Shown in pieces: positions 39,179 to 52,843 of a DNA stretch of 64,000 nucleotides (positions within the stretch are counted from its first letter, which is position 1; the number at the start of each line of letters is the position of its first letter). The stretch is from assembly GCA_029433365.1 (NCBI GenBank), contig JAQTHZ010000001.1, positions 806,001 through 870,000 of the forward strand. Reading direction: 5' to 3'. A model generated the notes under the pieces. The model was not told where the DNA came from, searched no databases, and saw only the letters and a program-made list of their open reading frames with translations. The position numbers and the translations under genes are program-made. Source of the stretch: Orbaceae bacterium ESL0721 (GTDB lineage Bacteria; Pseudomonadota; Gammaproteobacteria; Enterobacterales; Orbaceae).

Positions 39179-40135
39179 ATGCAAAATACCACGCAAAACA
39201 ATAGACAAAAGTTTAATGTTAAAACCTTTCAAGGATTGATTCTTACTTTGCAAGATTACTGGGCCAATCAAGGTTGTACAGTAATTCAACCATTGGATAT
39301 GGAAGTTGGCGCAGGTACATCACATCCTATGACCTGTTTACGTGCGTTAGGACCAGAGCCGATTCATGCTGCCTATGTTCAGCCGTCACGTCGCCCAACA
39401 GATGGCCGTTATGGGGAGAATCCTAACCGGTTGCAACACTATTACCAGTTCCAAGTCATCTTAAAACCATCTCCGGATAATATTCAGGATCTCTACTTAG
39501 GCTCACTGAAAGAGTTAGGGCTTGATCCAACTGTTAATGATATCCGTTTTGTTGAGGATAATTGGGAAAATCCAACGCTTGGTGCTTGGGGATTAGGTTG
39601 GGAAATTTGGTTAAATGGGATGGAAGTGACACAATTTACCTATTTCCAACAAGTTGGTGGACTTGAATGTAAACCGGTAACAGGTGAGATCACTTATGGG
39701 CTAGAACGTCTTGCTATGTATATCCAAGGTGTTGATAGTGTTTATGATTTAGTTTGGAGTGATGGTCCATTTGGAATCACGACATATGGTGATGTCTTCC
39801 ATCAAAATGAGGTGGAGCAGTCAACCTACAATTTTGAGTATGCCAATACTGACTTCCTATTTTACTGTTTTAATGAACATGAGAAAGAGGCCCGTTTTTT
39901 ATTAGAGCTTGAAAAACCGCTTCCACTACCTGCTTATGAACGTATCTTAAAAGCAGCCCACTGCTTTAACTTACTTGACGCGCGTAAGGCGATATCAGTT
40001 ACTGAACGGCAACGTTATATCCTCCGAATTCGTACTTTAACCAAATTAGTTGCTGAAGCCTATTATGCATCTCGTGAGGCGCTTGGATTCCCGATGTGCC
40101 AAAATTCAATGCCAATAAATAATGAAAGCAAGTAA
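39179..40135 (+). CDS. glyQ: Glycyl-tRNA synthetase alpha subunit
   Basis: The 318-residue catalytic subunit of the heterotetrameric class II synthetase (E. coli 303). [18 protein letters not shown] near the start, [21 protein letters not shown] and [19 protein letters not shown] form the ATP and glycine site; the C-terminal [19 protein letters not shown] is conserved. It is followed by glyS after 13 bp and is essential for charging tRNA-Gly. Confidence 0.97.
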   Translation: MQNTTQNNRQKFNVKTFQGLILTLQDYWANQGCTVIQPLDMEVGAGTSHPMTCLRALGPEPIHAAYVQPSRRPTDGRYGENPNRLQHYYQFQVILKPSPDNIQDLYLGSLKELGLDPTVNDIRFVEDNWENPTLGAWGLGWEIWLNGMEVTQFTYFQQVGGLECKPVTGEITYGLERLAMYIQGVDSVYDLVWSDGPFGITTYGDVFHQNEVEQSTYNFEYANTDFLFYCFNEHEKEARFLLELEKPLPLPAYERILKAAHCFNLLDARKAISVTERQRYILRIRTLTKLVAEAYYASREALGFPMCQNSMPINNESK

Positions 40136-40148
40136 GGAGTTTTTGATT

Positions 40149-42218
40149 ATGCAAAAGACATTTTTAGTTGAAATAGGAACCGAAGAGCTACCACCTAAAT
40201 CGCTCCGTACACTTGCCGAAAGTTTTGCTGCTAATTTTATTGCGCAGTTAGATAATGCTAATTTAGAACATGGTGAACTGTTATGGTATGCAACACCTCG
40301 CCGTTTGGCACTGAAAGTTCTCAATTTAAGTGATACACAACCAGATAGTAAGATTATTAAACGGGGGCCTGCTGTCTCTGCTGCATTTGATGCAAATGGT
40401 AAGCCAACTAAAGCGGCGGAGGGTTGGGCACGTGGTTGTGGAATTACCGTAGATCAAGCTGAAAGAATAACAACTGAGAAGGGTGAATGGCTTGCTTATA
40501 CGCAATACCAAAAAGGTGAATCGGTTATTAATCTGTTATCTGATATGGTGAAAGCTGCTTTAAGTAAACTACCTATCCCTAAACCGATGCGCTGGGCAGC
40601 TAAACAGGTTGAGTTTATTCGCCCCTCCCATACCCTTACTATGCTTTATGGTGATGAGCTTGTGCCGGGTACTATTTTAGAGATAAATTCAGATCGGCTG
40701 ATCCATGGGCACCGTTTTATGGGTGAGCAATCATTTACCATCGATAATGCAGATCAATACCCTGAAATTTTAGAGCAACGCGGTAAAGTTGTTGCAGATT
40801 ATGATAAACGCAAAGCGATCATTAAAAGAGATGCCGAGCTTGCTGCAGAAAAATTGGGTGGCAAAGCGGATCTCTCGGATAATTTACTTGAAGAGGTCTG
40901 TTCTTTAGTTGAATACCCGGTGGTATTGACAGCAAAATTTGAAGAGCGTTTTTTACAAGTTCCTGCTGAAGCTCTGGTCTATACCATGAAAGGGGATCAA
41001 AAATATTTCCCTATTTATGATAAGCAGGGCAAATTATTACCTAATTTTATTTTTGTTGCTAATATCGAATCAAAAGATCCTGATGTTGTTATTGCTGGTA
41101 ATGAAAAAGTTGTCCGACCACGGTTAGCTGATGCAGAGTTCTTCTATAAAACAGATCTTAAACAGCGGTTAGAGGATTACCTCCCTCGTCTTGAAACTGT
41201 ACTATTTCAACAACAGCTTGGTACAGTAAAAGATAAAGTGATACGGATCGAACAGTTATCGGCCTATATTGCAGATAAAATGGGTGCTAATGTTGAACAA
41301 GCTGCACGAGCAGGGCGTCTATCAAAATGTGATTTAGTGACTAATACTGTGTTTGAATTCCCTGAAACACAAGGGGTTATGGGTCGATATTTGGCACTAA
41401 AAGATGGCGAAGCTATTGAAGTTGCAACAGCAATTGAAGATCAGTATAAACCTCGTTTTGCTGGTGATGCCTTACCTACTATTCCTGTTGCAAGTGCTGT
41501 TGCAATAGCAGAAAAAATGGATACTTTAATTGGTATTTTTGGTATTGGTCAACAACCAAAAGCAGATAAAGATCCGTTTGCACTTCGCCGTGCGGCAATC
41601 GGTGTTTTACGTATAATTACCGAAAATGGACTCAATCTGGATCTTGTCGATCTAGCTAGTTACGCTGCTTCTTTATATGGTAATAAATTATCGAATAGTG
41701 ATGCAGTTAATGAAGTTGTAAACTTTATGCAGGGTCGTTTTCGCGCTTGGTATCAAGATCTAGGTTTCCCAGTTGATGTTATACAGGCTGTATTAGCATT
41801 AAATCCAACAAAACCAGCAGATGTTGATGCCCGCATAAAAGCGGTAAGCTACTTTAGAACACTACCTGTTGCTACCTCATTAGCAGAAGCTAACAAACGT
41901 GTTTCAAATATCCTCTCTAAAATAGATTCAGAAATTCCAAATAGAGTAAATCTCGCTCTACTTGAAGAGGGGGCTGAAAGCGAATTAGCAAAAGCGGTAG
42001 GCGTGTTATCTGATAAACTTGAACCCTATTTCGAACGGGGTGATTATCAAGCAGCATTAGTTGAACTATCTACACTGAAAGCCCCAATTGATGCTTTTTT
42101 TGATTCTGTTATGGTCATGGTAGATGATGAACAGATTAAACTTAACCGTTTAGCTCTGTTAAGCAAGCTTCACAATCTATTTTTAAAAGTTGCTGATATC
42201 TCTCTACTTCAATCTTAA
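40149..42218 (+). CDS. glyS: Glycyl-tRNA synthetase beta subunit
   Basis: The 689-residue tRNA-binding subunit, the same length as in E. coli. It opens [19 protein letters not shown] and contains the KGPAxxAAFD-like stretch [19 protein letters not shown] and [18 protein letters not shown], with a C-terminal anticodon-binding region. I chose the ATG at 40149 because AAGGAG lies 9 bp upstream; the frame extends 27 bp further and would overlap glyQ. A hairpin at 42232 follows. Confidence 0.97.
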   Translation: MQKTFLVEIGTEELPPKSLRTLAESFAANFIAQLDNANLEHGELLWYATPRRLALKVLNLSDTQPDSKIIKRGPAVSAAFDANGKPTKAAEGWARGCGITVDQAERITTEKGEWLAYTQYQKGESVINLLSDMVKAALSKLPIPKPMRWAAKQVEFIRPSHTLTMLYGDELVPGTILEINSDRLIHGHRFMGEQSFTIDNADQYPEILEQRGKVVADYDKRKAIIKRDAELAAEKLGGKADLSDNLLEEVCSLVEYPVVLTAKFEERFLQVPAEALVYTMKGDQKYFPIYDKQGKLLPNFIFVANIESKDPDVVIAGNEKVVRPRLADAEFFYKTDLKQRLEDYLPRLETVLFQQQLGTVKDKVIRIEQLSAYIADKMGANVEQAARAGRLSKCDLVTNTVFEFPETQGVMGRYLALKDGEAIEVATAIEDQYKPRFAGDALPTIPVASAVAIAEKMDTLIGIFGIGQQPKADKDPFALRRAAIGVLRIITENGLNLDLVDLASYAASLYGNKLSNSDAVNEVVNFMQGRFRAWYQDLGFPVDVIQAVLALNPTKPADVDARIKAVSYFRTLPVATSLAEANKRVSNILSKIDSEIPNRVNLALLEEGAESELAKAVGVLSDKLEPYFERGDYQAALVELSTLKAPIDAFFDSVMVMVDDEQIKLNRLALLSKLHNLFLKVADISLLQS

Positions 42219-42231
42219 TAAACTCTTTCTC

Positions 42232-42256
42232 CTCACCGATTATTATCGGTGAGTTT
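42232..42256 (+). terminator. Hairpin terminator between glyS and yciC
   Basis: A perfect 9-bp stem (CTCACCGAT / ATCGGTGAG) with loop TATT starts 14 bp past the glyS stop. Only three T follow, so it may attenuate more than stop transcription into yciC. Confidence 0.6.
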
Positions 42257-42273
42257 AAATATAAGGTGGACTT

Positions 42274-43035
42274 GTGTTTACGTTTCATTCACTTTTTATT
42301 GATACGAAAAATTTTGTTATCAACAATATTAAACCAATCTCTTTGGTATTGCTCACTATTGCAGTGATTGCACAACTATTGGTAATGCTATTTTTACCTG
42401 ATCCAAATGTACTTATTCATATTTTTAATCAATTAAATGGTTTACCTGAAAGCCAACAACATTATTTAATGAGTACATTAAGCAAATTTATTGTTCAGTC
42501 TCTTTTGATCTATGCTATCTCTGCAGTGATTACTATTAGTATCTCATTATCAACTATCTATAATCTCTCTAATAATCAGTTTACGTTTAATAATATTCTT
42601 TCTGATGCACTTAAAACTGTGCCACAGATAATTTTATTTATGATAAGTACGTTATTCTATATCGTTATCTTAACCTTAATTTCACTCCTTCTATCTTTGC
42701 CCCTCATTATGTTTCTAATTTTGTTGGTCGGTGCTTTTTTTGGCATGTCGATATATTTTCTCTTCTTTGGCATTACTACCGATCTGAAAGAGAGTGATAA
42801 ATTTATCTTAAAAATTCAAAAAAGTATTGCGTTATTAAAACAGTATCCTCGTTCTATTTTAACTATGGTAAGCCTCTGGTTCTTAGCAATAACCTTTGTG
42901 CGCTTATTCGTTAATCTGGCCTTTCCTCATAACTTTATTATTCAAATATTAGGTTATTTTATTGAAATTTTTATTGATTTTTTTGCAATTTGTTATTTCT
43001 ATCGTCTCTATATGTTAACGAAGAAAACAGTATGA
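42274..43035 (+). CDS. YciC-family (UPF0259) inner membrane protein
   Basis: A 253-residue polytopic membrane protein with about six hydrophobic helices (first at residues 21-44). Length, helix pattern and the ending YFYRLYMLTKK resemble E. coli YciC (247 residues, ending YLFRLYMLIRQ), but overall identity looks low. The start is GTG with AAGGTGG ahead. The family has no settled function. Its stop overlaps the ybaK start (ATGA), so the two are translationally coupled. In E. coli yciC adjoins yciB and yciA; here those are 40 kb away. Confidence 0.75.
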   Translation: MFTFHSLFIDTKNFVINNIKPISLVLLTIAVIAQLLVMLFLPDPNVLIHIFNQLNGLPESQQHYLMSTLSKFIVQSLLIYAISAVITISISLSTIYNLSNNQFTFNNILSDALKTVPQIILFMISTLFYIVILTLISLLLSLPLIMFLILLVGAFFGMSIYFLFFGITTDLKESDKFILKIQKSIALLKQYPRSILTMVSLWFLAITFVRLFVNLAFPHNFIIQILGYFIEIFIDFFAICYFYRLYMLTKKTV

Positions 43036-43547
43036 CACCTGCAATTAATTTATTGAAAAAATTGAAAGTTACATTTTCAATTCATCAATACAACCATGCA
43101 CCTAATGAGACCCATTTTGGCCGTGAAGCTGTTGAAAAACTTGATCCCTGTTTAGGTATATTGCCTAAGCAGGTATTCAAAACATTAGTTATTGCTTTAG
43201 ATGGAAACCCCAAAAATCTTGCCGTAGCTGTTATTCCTGTCGATCGCCATCTTGATCTCAAAAAAGCGGTAAAAGCCTTTAATCAATTAAAGTTTGAGAA
43301 TTGTGTCTTACATTGTAAAAAAGCCGAATTGGCTGACGCTCATCTAGCTGAGAGAGTGACGGGCTATCTTGTTGGCGGAATTAGTCCAATAGGTCAAAAA
43401 AAGAGGTTACCGACATTAATTGATAGCAGTGCGCAAACTATTACATCTATGTTCATTTCAGGTGGCAGACGTGGAGTTGAAATTGAGATCTCTCCAAGCG
43501 ATTTAGCTTTTGTATTAAATGCTACATTTGTCGAGATAGCGAGTTAA
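43032..43547 (+). CDS. ybaK: Cys-tRNA(Pro)/Cys-tRNA(Cys) deacylase YbaK
   Basis: A 171-residue editing protein (E. coli 159) that clears Cys from mischarged tRNA-Pro. The conserved pieces are QVFKTLVIALDG near residue 50, with the catalytic Lys, LAVAVIPVDRHLDLKKA, and GYLVGGISPIGQKKRLPT near 118. I placed the start at the ATG at 43032, which overlaps the yciC stop; an upstream in-frame start would extend deep into yciC. Confidence 0.94.
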   Translation: MTPAINLLKKLKVTFSIHQYNHAPNETHFGREAVEKLDPCLGILPKQVFKTLVIALDGNPKNLAVAVIPVDRHLDLKKAVKAFNQLKFENCVLHCKKAELADAHLAERVTGYLVGGISPIGQKKRLPTLIDSSAQTITSMFISGGRRGVEIEISPSDLAFVLNATFVEIAS

Positions 43548-43674
43548 GATCTTAGGTGAGAGAAGTCATTTAATGCTGGAAGATTATAAGTGATTGCTGA
43601 ATGACTGATTTTGAGATAAATAACACTATCTTATCTATCCTATATAGTTGTTAAAAAAGATTAGTAAAAACAAA

Positions 43675-43701
43675 TTTCCGCTAACTATCGGTCAGCGGAA
43701 A
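43675..43701 (-). terminator. Terminator after hupA
   Basis: An inverted repeat with arms TTTCCGCT and AGCGGAAA lies 20 bp beyond the hupA stop and, on the minus strand, is followed by a T-rich stretch (TTTGTTTTTAC). Confidence 0.75.
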
Positions 43702-43720
43702 TATAACGAAAGAAAAAATC

Positions 43721-43993
43721 TTATTTGATTGCTTCTTTTAAGCTTTTACCTGAAACAAATGCAGGTACTTTGCTTGCTGCAATTTTAATTTCAGCACCAG
43801 TTTTAGGATTACGACCAGTACGAGCCTTACGTTCATTAACTTTAAATGTACCAAATCCAACTAGTTGAACTGAATCACCTGCTCTTAAAGATTCAGTGAT
43901 TGCTTCTAATGTTGCTTCAAGTACAGTTTTAGCAGCTACTTTAGTAATATCTGCTTTGCTAGCAATAGCATCGACAAGTTCTGTTTTGTTCAT
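43721..43993 (-). CDS. hupA: DNA-binding protein HU-alpha
   Basis: A 90-residue nucleoid protein. The start [11 protein letters not shown], the beta-arm segment [20 protein letters not shown] and the [11 protein letters not shown]-terminus are diagnostic of HU; the arm has no IHF-type changes. It bends and compacts DNA as a dimer. It lies downstream of hemE-yjaG as in E. coli, with AAGGA ahead of the ATG and its own spacer of 164 bp. Confidence 0.97.
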   Translation of the reverse strand: MNKTELVDAIASKADITKVAAKTVLEATLEAITESLRAGDSVQLVGFGTFKVNERKARTGRNPKTGAEIKIAASKVPAFVSGKSLKEAIK

Positions 43994-44157
43994 TGATATA
44001 TCCTTACCTGATTATTTTATATTTAAGTTGACATGATAAGATTAATAAATCCTATCGACTTAGACGCACTTTGTTAATCTTTATTCAATGTATTCTATAT
44101 TGCCTTAATATTAAAGTGAAATTTGAAAAAAATAAAAAAAAACGTTATCTCAATCGA

Positions 44158-44748
44158 TTAATTGCTTAAAAAAACGCCAATATTGCTTATTCTATTCTCT
44201 CTAAGATCTTCTTTTAATCCTTTAATGAGATCTATAGGATTATCTGCTTCACTTTTTAATATCCGTAAAATTTCCCATTGCAAATCAAACTCTTCAACTA
44301 CTTCAGTTAGTTGTAATTGTTCTTCAAGAGGAAGTAATTTATCCATTTTAGTCATGATAAATTCGGCTACTGTTGTTGCAGATATTGAACTTACCCGCGC
44401 ACTATATTCACTTATATCATTGCTTAAATAGGAGTGCAAAATTTCCCCTAGCGCTTCACATGCATCAATTGCAGGATAGATTATATAAGAGCTATCTTCG
44501 GTAACTGTTGGAATAATCTCCTCTAACTTTTCAATCTGTAAATCAAAATTGATTTTTACCTCTTTAACAAGTAACGATTCCCAAGCAAGATCGAGAATTT
44601 TCCTATAACGGTTATCACAATCACTACCTGTTTGTTGGCAGTAAAGCTGTATATTTGGATACATCCTCTCACACAGGAGAACCATAAAAAGACGCTGTTG
44701 CCATTCAGGTAGTTTGGCTAATCTTAGCTGTACAGGGTTTTTAAGCAT
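44158..44748 (-). CDS. yjaG: YjaG family protein (DUF416)
   Basis: A 196-residue cytosolic protein, the same length as E. coli YjaG. The family signature [23 protein letters not shown] begins near residue 9 and [15 protein letters not shown] lies mid-protein. No catalytic motif is recognisable and the function is unknown. I chose the ATG at 44748 (AAAGG upstream), which overlaps the hemE stop by 8 bp, so translation is probably coupled. It stands between hemE and hupA as in enterics. Confidence 0.92.
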   Translation of the reverse strand: MLKNPVQLRLAKLPEWQQRLFMVLLCERMYPNIQLYCQQTGSDCDNRYRKILDLAWESLLVKEVKINFDLQIEKLEEIIPTVTEDSSYIIYPAIDACEALGEILHSYLSNDISEYSARVSSISATTVAEFIMTKMDKLLPLEEQLQLTEVVEEFDLQWEILRILKSEADNPIDLIKGLKEDLRENRISNIGVFLSN

Positions 44749-45817
44749 AATGAAACCTTTTAGATTGTTGATGTACAGAATCAATAAAATATTGAACGTT
44801 TTCAATAGGGGTATTTTGATCTATACCATGACCTAAATTAAAAATATGCCCATTGTGAGATCCAAACTCATCCAATACCTGTAAAACATTTTTATCAATT
44901 ACCTGTTTGTCTGCATATAATATTGATGGATCTAAGTTCCCTTGAACTGCAATCTGTTTACCTCTGCCTGTAATTTTACTCAAATTGACCGTCCAATCTA
45001 CACCAATTGCATCACAACCTGTCTGTTTAATCTCTTCTAACCATAACCCGCCACCTTTAGTAAATAAAGTTACAGGGATATAATCCAAAATATTATCGCT
45101 ATTTTTATCGCCTTGATGGAGCATCGATAAGATCTGCTGCATATAATATAGCGAAAACTCTTTGTATGCTTGGTGACTTAGCACGCCACCCCAAGTATCA
45201 AAAATCATGATTGACTGTGCACCAGCAGCGATCTGGGCATTTAGGTAAAGTGCTATGGTTTTGGCAAGTTTATCAAGCAACATATGCAGTGCAGCGGGAT
45301 CACTGTAGAGCATCTTTTTTATTTTAGTAAATGTTTTACTGCTACCCCCTTCAATCATATAGGTAGCTAATGTCCAAGGGCTGCCAGAAAAACCGATTAA
45401 TGGCACACGACCTGCAAGCTCTTTACGCGTTAGGGATATAGCATCCATGACATAAGATAACGACTCTACAGGATCTGGAATAGGTAGAGATTTAATATCA
45501 TTTAAATTGGTAATTTTCCGTTCAAATTTAGGACCTTCTCCAGATTCAAAATAGAGCCCCAACCCCATCGCATCCGGAATTGTCAAAATATCAGAAAAAA
45601 TGATTGCAGCATCAAGATCAAATCTTCTTAAGGGCTGTAATGTCGCCTCACATGCTAACTCTGGTGTTTGACATAGTGTCATAAAATTACCAGCCAAAGC
45701 ACGTAACTGTCGATATTCTGGCAGATAGCGACCAGCCTGACGCATCATCCAAATAGGCGTATAGTCAACAGGTAAACAGTGCAAAGCGCGTAAATAGCGG
45801 TCGTTGATAATTGTCAT
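44741..45817 (-). CDS. hemE: Uroporphyrinogen decarboxylase
   Basis: A 358-residue enzyme (E. coli 354) converting uroporphyrinogen III to coproporphyrinogen III in haem synthesis. The signature [16 protein letters not shown] with substrate-binding Arg is at residues 21-36, the active-site Asp is in AAIIFSDIL near 76, and [20 protein letters not shown] and FNLGHGI follow. Haem supply fits the cytochrome bd oxidase in this window. Downstream it overlaps yjaG. Confidence 0.97.
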   Translation of the reverse strand: MTIINDRYLRALHCLPVDYTPIWMMRQAGRYLPEYRQLRALAGNFMTLCQTPELACEATLQPLRRFDLDAAIIFSDILTIPDAMGLGLYFESGEGPKFERKITNLNDIKSLPIPDPVESLSYVMDAISLTRKELAGRVPLIGFSGSPWTLATYMIEGGSSKTFTKIKKMLYSDPAALHMLLDKLAKTIALYLNAQIAAGAQSIMIFDTWGGVLSHQAYKEFSLYYMQQILSMLHQGDKNSDNILDYIPVTLFTKGGGLWLEEIKQTGCDAIGVDWTVNLSKITGRGKQIAVQGNLDPSILYADKQVIDKNVLQVLDEFGSHNGHIFNLGHGIDQNTPIENVQYFIDSVHQQSKRFHYA

Positions 45818-45863
45818 AATAGGAGCTCATAAAAAAGATATGAATATTGGCACATTTTTGTGA

Positions 45864-45878
45864 AATGTTTTAGGGTTA
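45864..45878 (+). repeat. Single copy of the ATGTTTTAGGGTT repeat
   Basis: AATGTTTTAGGGTTA occurs once in the spacer between the argP stop and the hemE start, on the plus strand. No neighbouring unit is recognisable, so this is a solo copy. Confidence 0.8.
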
Positions 45879-45978
45879 TACTCTATATTTAGATCATAGC
45901 ATATAAATAAAAACAATTTTTTGGATAAATTAATAATAGCTAATCAGCAGTAGATGATTTATCCAATATAAATAACTT

Positions 45979-46881
45979 TTATCCATTTTGTGGTTGCGAA
46001 AGTACATTATGTGCGTAGTTAATCAATGTTTCAGAGAACATCTGCATTACACTGCTTTCTGGTGCAAAACGGTGCCAATAGAGCATTCTCCTCTGATATA
46101 ATCCCTCAGTTAAATTAATCAACTCACCATTTTTTAGCTCTTTTTCTACCTGTAAGATCGGCAACATACAACATGCTGAACCCTGTTTGGCTAGTTGCAC
46201 AAATGCTTCTGATGAGCTTGTAATATGGCAGATAACACTACCTGGGGTTAGATTAAAATTTTCCTGCAAAAAGGCTTGATGCATATCATCTAAATGGTCA
46301 AACGCAACGGCTGGTGCTTTTAAAAGTGCGGTACGAGTTACACCACTAGGAAAATATTTTTTTGCAAATTCAGGTGATGCGACGAAGATATAGTCAAGTG
46401 CTCCCAGTGGATCGGATAGACAACCTGGTAACGGTTGTGCTTGAATACTAATAGCGCCAACAACAGTACCTAATCTTAATAGCTCTAATGTGCGATCTTC
46501 ATCTCTAACTTGTATATCAAAACGTAAATTATTTTTACTTAATACAGGCTTTAAAGCCGGTAACAACCACGTTGCTAATGAGTCTGCATTAATAGCAATA
46601 GATAAAGAGAGTGGAGTCATATTTTGATCATTATCGCCTAACCACTGTTGCTCTAGTAACTCTACTTGATGCAATAGACCAAGGAGGTGCTCTCCTTGTT
46701 TTGTCGCTTTAGGAGGGATCGTTCTTACCAAAAGCTGTTGCCCAAAAAAACTCTCCAACTGCTTAATCCGTTGTGAAACTGCAGGTTGAGTTATACATAA
46801 CTTATCAGCTGCTCGCTCAAATCCTCTCTCTTTAATTACTGCATCTAATGCTTGTAATGCTCTATAATCAGGACGTTTCAT
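45979..46881 (-). CDS. argP: LysR-type regulator ArgP (IciA)
   Basis: A 300-residue LysR regulator (E. coli 297). The helix-turn-helix reads [33 protein letters not shown] (N-terminal 45 residues), followed by the effector domain with the ArgP-like [13 protein letters not shown] and [11 protein letters not shown]. In E. coli it responds to lysine and arginine and activates argO and dapB, among others. It is divergent from rpiA, the E. coli arrangement. The 145-bp spacer is AT-rich and may hold both promoters. Confidence 0.93.
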   Translation of the reverse strand: MKRPDYRALQALDAVIKERGFERAADKLCITQPAVSQRIKQLESFFGQQLLVRTIPPKATKQGEHLLGLLHQVELLEQQWLGDNDQNMTPLSLSIAINADSLATWLLPALKPVLSKNNLRFDIQVRDEDRTLELLRLGTVVGAISIQAQPLPGCLSDPLGALDYIFVASPEFAKKYFPSGVTRTALLKAPAVAFDHLDDMHQAFLQENFNLTPGSVICHITSSSEAFVQLAKQGSACCMLPILQVEKELKNGELINLTEGLYQRRMLYWHRFAPESSVMQMFSETLINYAHNVLSQPQNG

Positions 46882-47026
46882 AATCTCTTTTTATTAAAAT
46901 TTACTGTTATTAATTCAAAATACTAATGATTTTTTTTACTCAATTGGTTACTATGCCATATCTTTAATAAGATTGCTTTCAAAATTTTATCTATTCTAAA
47001 AATTATCTCGCGTGAAGTGAGATTTT

Positions 47027-47704
47027 ATGAGACACCTTATGATGACACAGGACGAATTAAAAAGAGCCGTTGGTTGGTCTGCACTCAAATATATAAAACC
47101 AGATACCATAATTGGTGTTGGAACTGGTTCAACTGTTGCGCATTTTATTGACGCATTAGCAACCATAAAAGATCAAATTATTGGGACTGTTTCAAGCTCA
47201 AAAGCATCTACTGAAAAACTAAATTACTATAATATCCCAGTATTAGATTGTAATGATGTAGATTGTGTAGATATTTATATTGATGGTGCAGATGAGATTA
47301 ATCACCATTTACAGATGATTAAAGGTGGCGGCGCTGCACTAACGAGAGAGAAGATCGTCGCGGCATTGGCTAAAAAGTTTGTCTGTATCATTGATGAATC
47401 TAAAGTTGTCGATATGTTAGGGGAATTTCCTTTGCCCATTGAAGTCATTCCAATGGCAAGATCTTATGTTGCACGTGAACTGTTTAAATTAGGTGGTAAA
47501 CCTATCTATCGTCAAGGCGTCATAACAGATAATGGTAATGTTATTCTAGACATACATGATCTGACTATTAATGAGCCTCTTGAGCTAGAAAAACGCATCA
47601 ATAATATTACAGGTGTCGTGACGGTTGGGCTTTTTGCTGATCGAAAGGCCGATATTGCTCTAATTGGTACCAGCAGTGGTATAAAAGAGATCAAGTTAGA
47701 ATAG
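47027..47704 (+). CDS. rpiA: Ribose-5-phosphate isomerase A
   Basis: A pentose-phosphate enzyme of about 219-225 residues interconverting ribose-5-P and ribulose-5-P. Conserved segments are [35 protein letters not shown] (catalytic Asp) and [15 protein letters not shown]. coli starts at the MTQDEL segment (here 47042). I list 47027 because GAAGTGAG lies ahead of it, while the inner ATGs have only a weak GAGA; the start is not certain. serA follows after 15 bp. Confidence 0.95.
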   Translation: MRHLMMTQDELKRAVGWSALKYIKPDTIIGVGTGSTVAHFIDALATIKDQIIGTVSSSKASTEKLNYYNIPVLDCNDVDCVDIYIDGADEINHHLQMIKGGGAALTREKIVAALAKKFVCIIDESKVVDMLGEFPLPIEVIPMARSYVARELFKLGGKPIYRQGVITDNGNVILDIHDLTINEPLELEKRINNITGVVTVGLFADRKADIALIGTSSGIKEIKLE

Positions 47705-47719
47705 TAGAGTGAGGTAAAT

Positions 47720-48961
47720 ATGACTGTTCCGGCATTAACTAAATATGATGATAAATTTTTATTGCTTGAAGGTGTTCACACAGGTGCTGTAGAGATTCTT
47801 AAAGCAGCTGGTTATACCAATATTCAATATTGCAAAGGTGCTTTAGATCCTGATGAACTTAAAGAGATCCTAAAAGATGTTGCTTATATTGGGATTCGTT
47901 CACGAACATCATTAACGAAAGAGATTCTTGATGCAGCTCCAAAGTTAGCTGGAATTGGCTGCTTCTGTATTGGAACTAATCAAGTTGATTTAAATGCCGC
48001 TGAACTTAAAGGGATTCCTGTTTTTAATGCACCATTTTCTAATACTCGATCTGTTGCAGAATTAGTTTTAGCAGAAGCTATACTTCTTTTACGTAAAGTG
48101 CCAGAAGCAAATGCTAAAGCTCATCAAGGAAAATGGAATAAAGTTGCCAATAACTCTTATGAAGCTCGAGATAAAAATTTAGGAATTATCGGTTATGGTC
48201 ATATTGGTAGTCAACTCAGCATACTTGCTGAATCGCTTGGTATGCATGTTTTCTTTTACGATATTGAAACAAAACTCCCACTAGGCAATGCAAAACAGGT
48301 CGGCAGTATGCAAGAGCTCCTAAGTATAAGCGATATTATTACTCTCCACGTTCCTGAAAATAGATCAACAATTAATATGATAAGCCATAATGAATTTTCA
48401 ATGATGAAATCCGGTGCAATCTTAATTAATGCCTCTCGTGGAACGGTTATTGATATCGATGCACTAACAGAAGCATTAGAAAATAGTCAATTAAGTGGTG
48501 CTGCACTTGATGTATTTCCAGCAGAACCGATAAGTAATAACGAACCATTTAAGTCGCCGCTCTGCAAATTTGATAATGTAATTCTTACACCGCATATTGG
48601 TGGTTCAACTAGTGAAGCACAAAAAAATATCGGTATCGAAGTGGCAAGCAAGTTGATTAAATATTCTGATACAGGTGCTACATTATCAGCTGTAAATTTC
48701 CCTGAAGCTTCTCTTCCCGTTCCGACTGACGGAACGAGTCGTTTTATAAATATCCACAATAATCAACCTGGCGTTTTAAAAGCAATAAATGCTCTATTTG
48801 CCGAATATGGACTAAATATAACTGCACAATATCTACAGACTGATGTAGATATTGGTTATGTAGTAATTGATATTGATAATGTTACACAAGATATAGCTAA
48901 AGAGCTCTTAATTAAACTTAAAAATGTATCTGGTACCATAAGAGCTAGATTACTTTTTTAA
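47720..48961 (+). CDS. serA: D-3-phosphoglycerate dehydrogenase
   Basis: A 413-residue NAD-dependent enzyme (E. coli 410) for the first step of serine synthesis. The NAD loop is LGIIGYGHIGSQLSILAESLG near residue 155, the catalytic Arg and His are in NASRGTVIDIDAL and LTPHIGGST, and a C-terminal ACT domain (residues about 340-413) senses serine. It is downstream of rpiA, probably co-transcribed, and is ended by the strong hairpin shared with maoP. Confidence 0.97.
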   Translation: MTVPALTKYDDKFLLLEGVHTGAVEILKAAGYTNIQYCKGALDPDELKEILKDVAYIGIRSRTSLTKEILDAAPKLAGIGCFCIGTNQVDLNAAELKGIPVFNAPFSNTRSVAELVLAEAILLLRKVPEANAKAHQGKWNKVANNSYEARDKNLGIIGYGHIGSQLSILAESLGMHVFFYDIETKLPLGNAKQVGSMQELLSISDIITLHVPENRSTINMISHNEFSMMKSGAILINASRGTVIDIDALTEALENSQLSGAALDVFPAEPISNNEPFKSPLCKFDNVILTPHIGGSTSEAQKNIGIEVASKLIKYSDTGATLSAVNFPEASLPVPTDGTSRFINIHNNQPGVLKAINALFAEYGLNITAQYLQTDVDIGYVVIDIDNVTQDIAKELLIKLKNVSGTIRARLLF

Positions 48962-49005
48962 TTTATCTAAGTTAACTACAAATTACTAATAAATAATCTA
49001 TTTAC

Positions 49006-49043
49006 AAAAAAGGGGATAAACATATTGGTTTATCCCCTTTTTT
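49006..49043. terminator. Bidirectional terminator between serA and maoP
   Basis: A long perfect stem (AAGGGGATAAAC / GTTTATCCCCTT) with a 6-base loop has A residues on the left and T residues on the right, so it can end both the serA and the convergent maoP transcript. Confidence 0.92.
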
Positions 49044-49046
49044 TAA

Positions 49047-49385
49047 CTATTCATCATTATCAACAAATTCATCACTAGCATCAATCTGAGGTTTTCCACC
49101 TGAAAGGGTGTGGAATCTTCGTGGTTTATTGATTCGTGCAAGATATTTAACCCACACTTTTTCAAACTCGGTAGATGGCTCTTTTTTACCCCTACAAACA
49201 GCCAAAAATGCTTTCTCTTCTGCTGAAATTGCCTTCTTTACTTCTGAATCAAGATCTCTAAAAGCACAGCCATGTTTTTCTAAAAGTTGCGCCTCTTTGA
49301 TGGTAAAATCCCCATGTCTTGAAAATCCTCTTGGATAATTTTTATTATCAAAAAAACGTTGTTGACTTACAAAACTTTCAGCCAT
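49047..49385 (-). CDS. maoP: Macrodomain Ori organisation protein MaoP (YifE)
   Basis: A 112-residue DUF413 protein, the same length as E. coli MaoP. It reads [20 protein letters not shown] and then [20 protein letters not shown] and [13 protein letters not shown], very close to YifE. In E. coli it organises the Ori macrodomain with the site maoS. I chose the ATG at 49385 (GAGGGTG upstream), not the open frame to 49436. It lies just downstream of an rRNA operon, as E. coli maoP lies near rrnC; the intervening E. coli gene hdfR is missing. Confidence 0.93.
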   Translation of the reverse strand: MAESFVSQQRFFDNKNYPRGFSRHGDFTIKEAQLLEKHGCAFRDLDSEVKKAISAEEKAFLAVCRGKKEPSTEFEKVWVKYLARINKPRRFHTLSGGKPQIDASDEFVDNDE

Positions 49386-49544
49386 ATTGCACCCTCTACT
49401 TATTAAAATTACGTTGCAGAAATTATAGTGAAGCAAAATTATCTGTAAATAATTTTTTGCTGTTTTAGGAATTATAATGATTTGAATGATGAAATTTAAG
49501 GCAGTAATTATTATTTAACTATTGATTTATATATAGTTATATAA

Positions 49545-49620
49545 TGGCAGGGGCGGAGAGGCTCGAACTCCCAACACCCGGTTTTGGAGACCGGTGCTCT
49601 ACCAATTGAACTACGCCCCT
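49545..49620 (-). tRNA. trpT: tRNA-Trp (anticodon CCA)
   Basis: The minus strand folds as a cloverleaf: acceptor arms AGGGGCG and CGCCCCT, anticodon loop CTCCAAA with CCA, T-arm GTTCGAG, and an encoded 3' CCA at 49545-49547. It is the last gene of the rRNA operon, as trpT is in E. coli rrnC. Confidence 0.97.
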
Positions 49621-49629
49621 AAAAAAGAG

Positions 49630-49706
49630 TGGCGGAACGGACGGGGCTCGAACCCGCGACCCCCTGCGTGACAGGCAGGTATTCTAACCAACTGAACTAC
49701 CGCTCC
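49630..49706 (-). tRNA. aspT: tRNA-Asp (anticodon GTC)
   Basis: The minus strand folds with acceptor arms GGAGCGG and CCGTTCC (one G-U pair), anticodon loop CTGTCAC with GTC, T-arm GGGTTCGAGCCC and an encoded CCA at 49630-49632. It lies between 5S rRNA and tRNA-Trp. Confidence 0.97.
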
Positions 49707-49754
49707 ACCGTTTTTGGGTGAGTACTATTTTATATAGTACATTTCGTTTGTTAG

Positions 49755-49871
49755 TCTGGCAGCTCCCTACTCTCACATGGGTAATACCCACACTACCATC
49801 GGCGCTACGGCGTTTCACTTCTGAGTTCGGCATGGGGTCAGGTGGGACCACCGCGCTACTACCGCCAGACA
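49755..49871 (-). rRNA. rrf: 5S ribosomal RNA
   Basis: About 117 nt closely matching E. coli 5S on the minus strand, with the arms GTCTGGCGG and GCTGCCAGAC closing helix I and the central GTGGTCCCACCTGACCCC intact. Ends are set by homology and may be off by a few bases. Confidence 0.95.
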
Positions 49872-49928
49872 TATCCTGTTTACTCTCTAACTTCTTAGAA
49901 CAAGCTTTATTCTCTCTTGCGTATCCAA

Positions 49929-49944
49929 AACAACTCTGAGTTGT

Positions 49945-49953
<9 letters not shown>
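49929..49953 (-). ncRNA. 3' arm of the 23S processing stem
   Basis: This 25-nt segment pairs with 52837-52861 at the other end of 23S, with one mismatch and one G-U pair. It would be the long RNase III substrate stem that releases pre-23S RNA. The arm overlaps the end of mature 23S. Confidence 0.85.
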
Positions 49954-52843
<2,890 letters not shown>

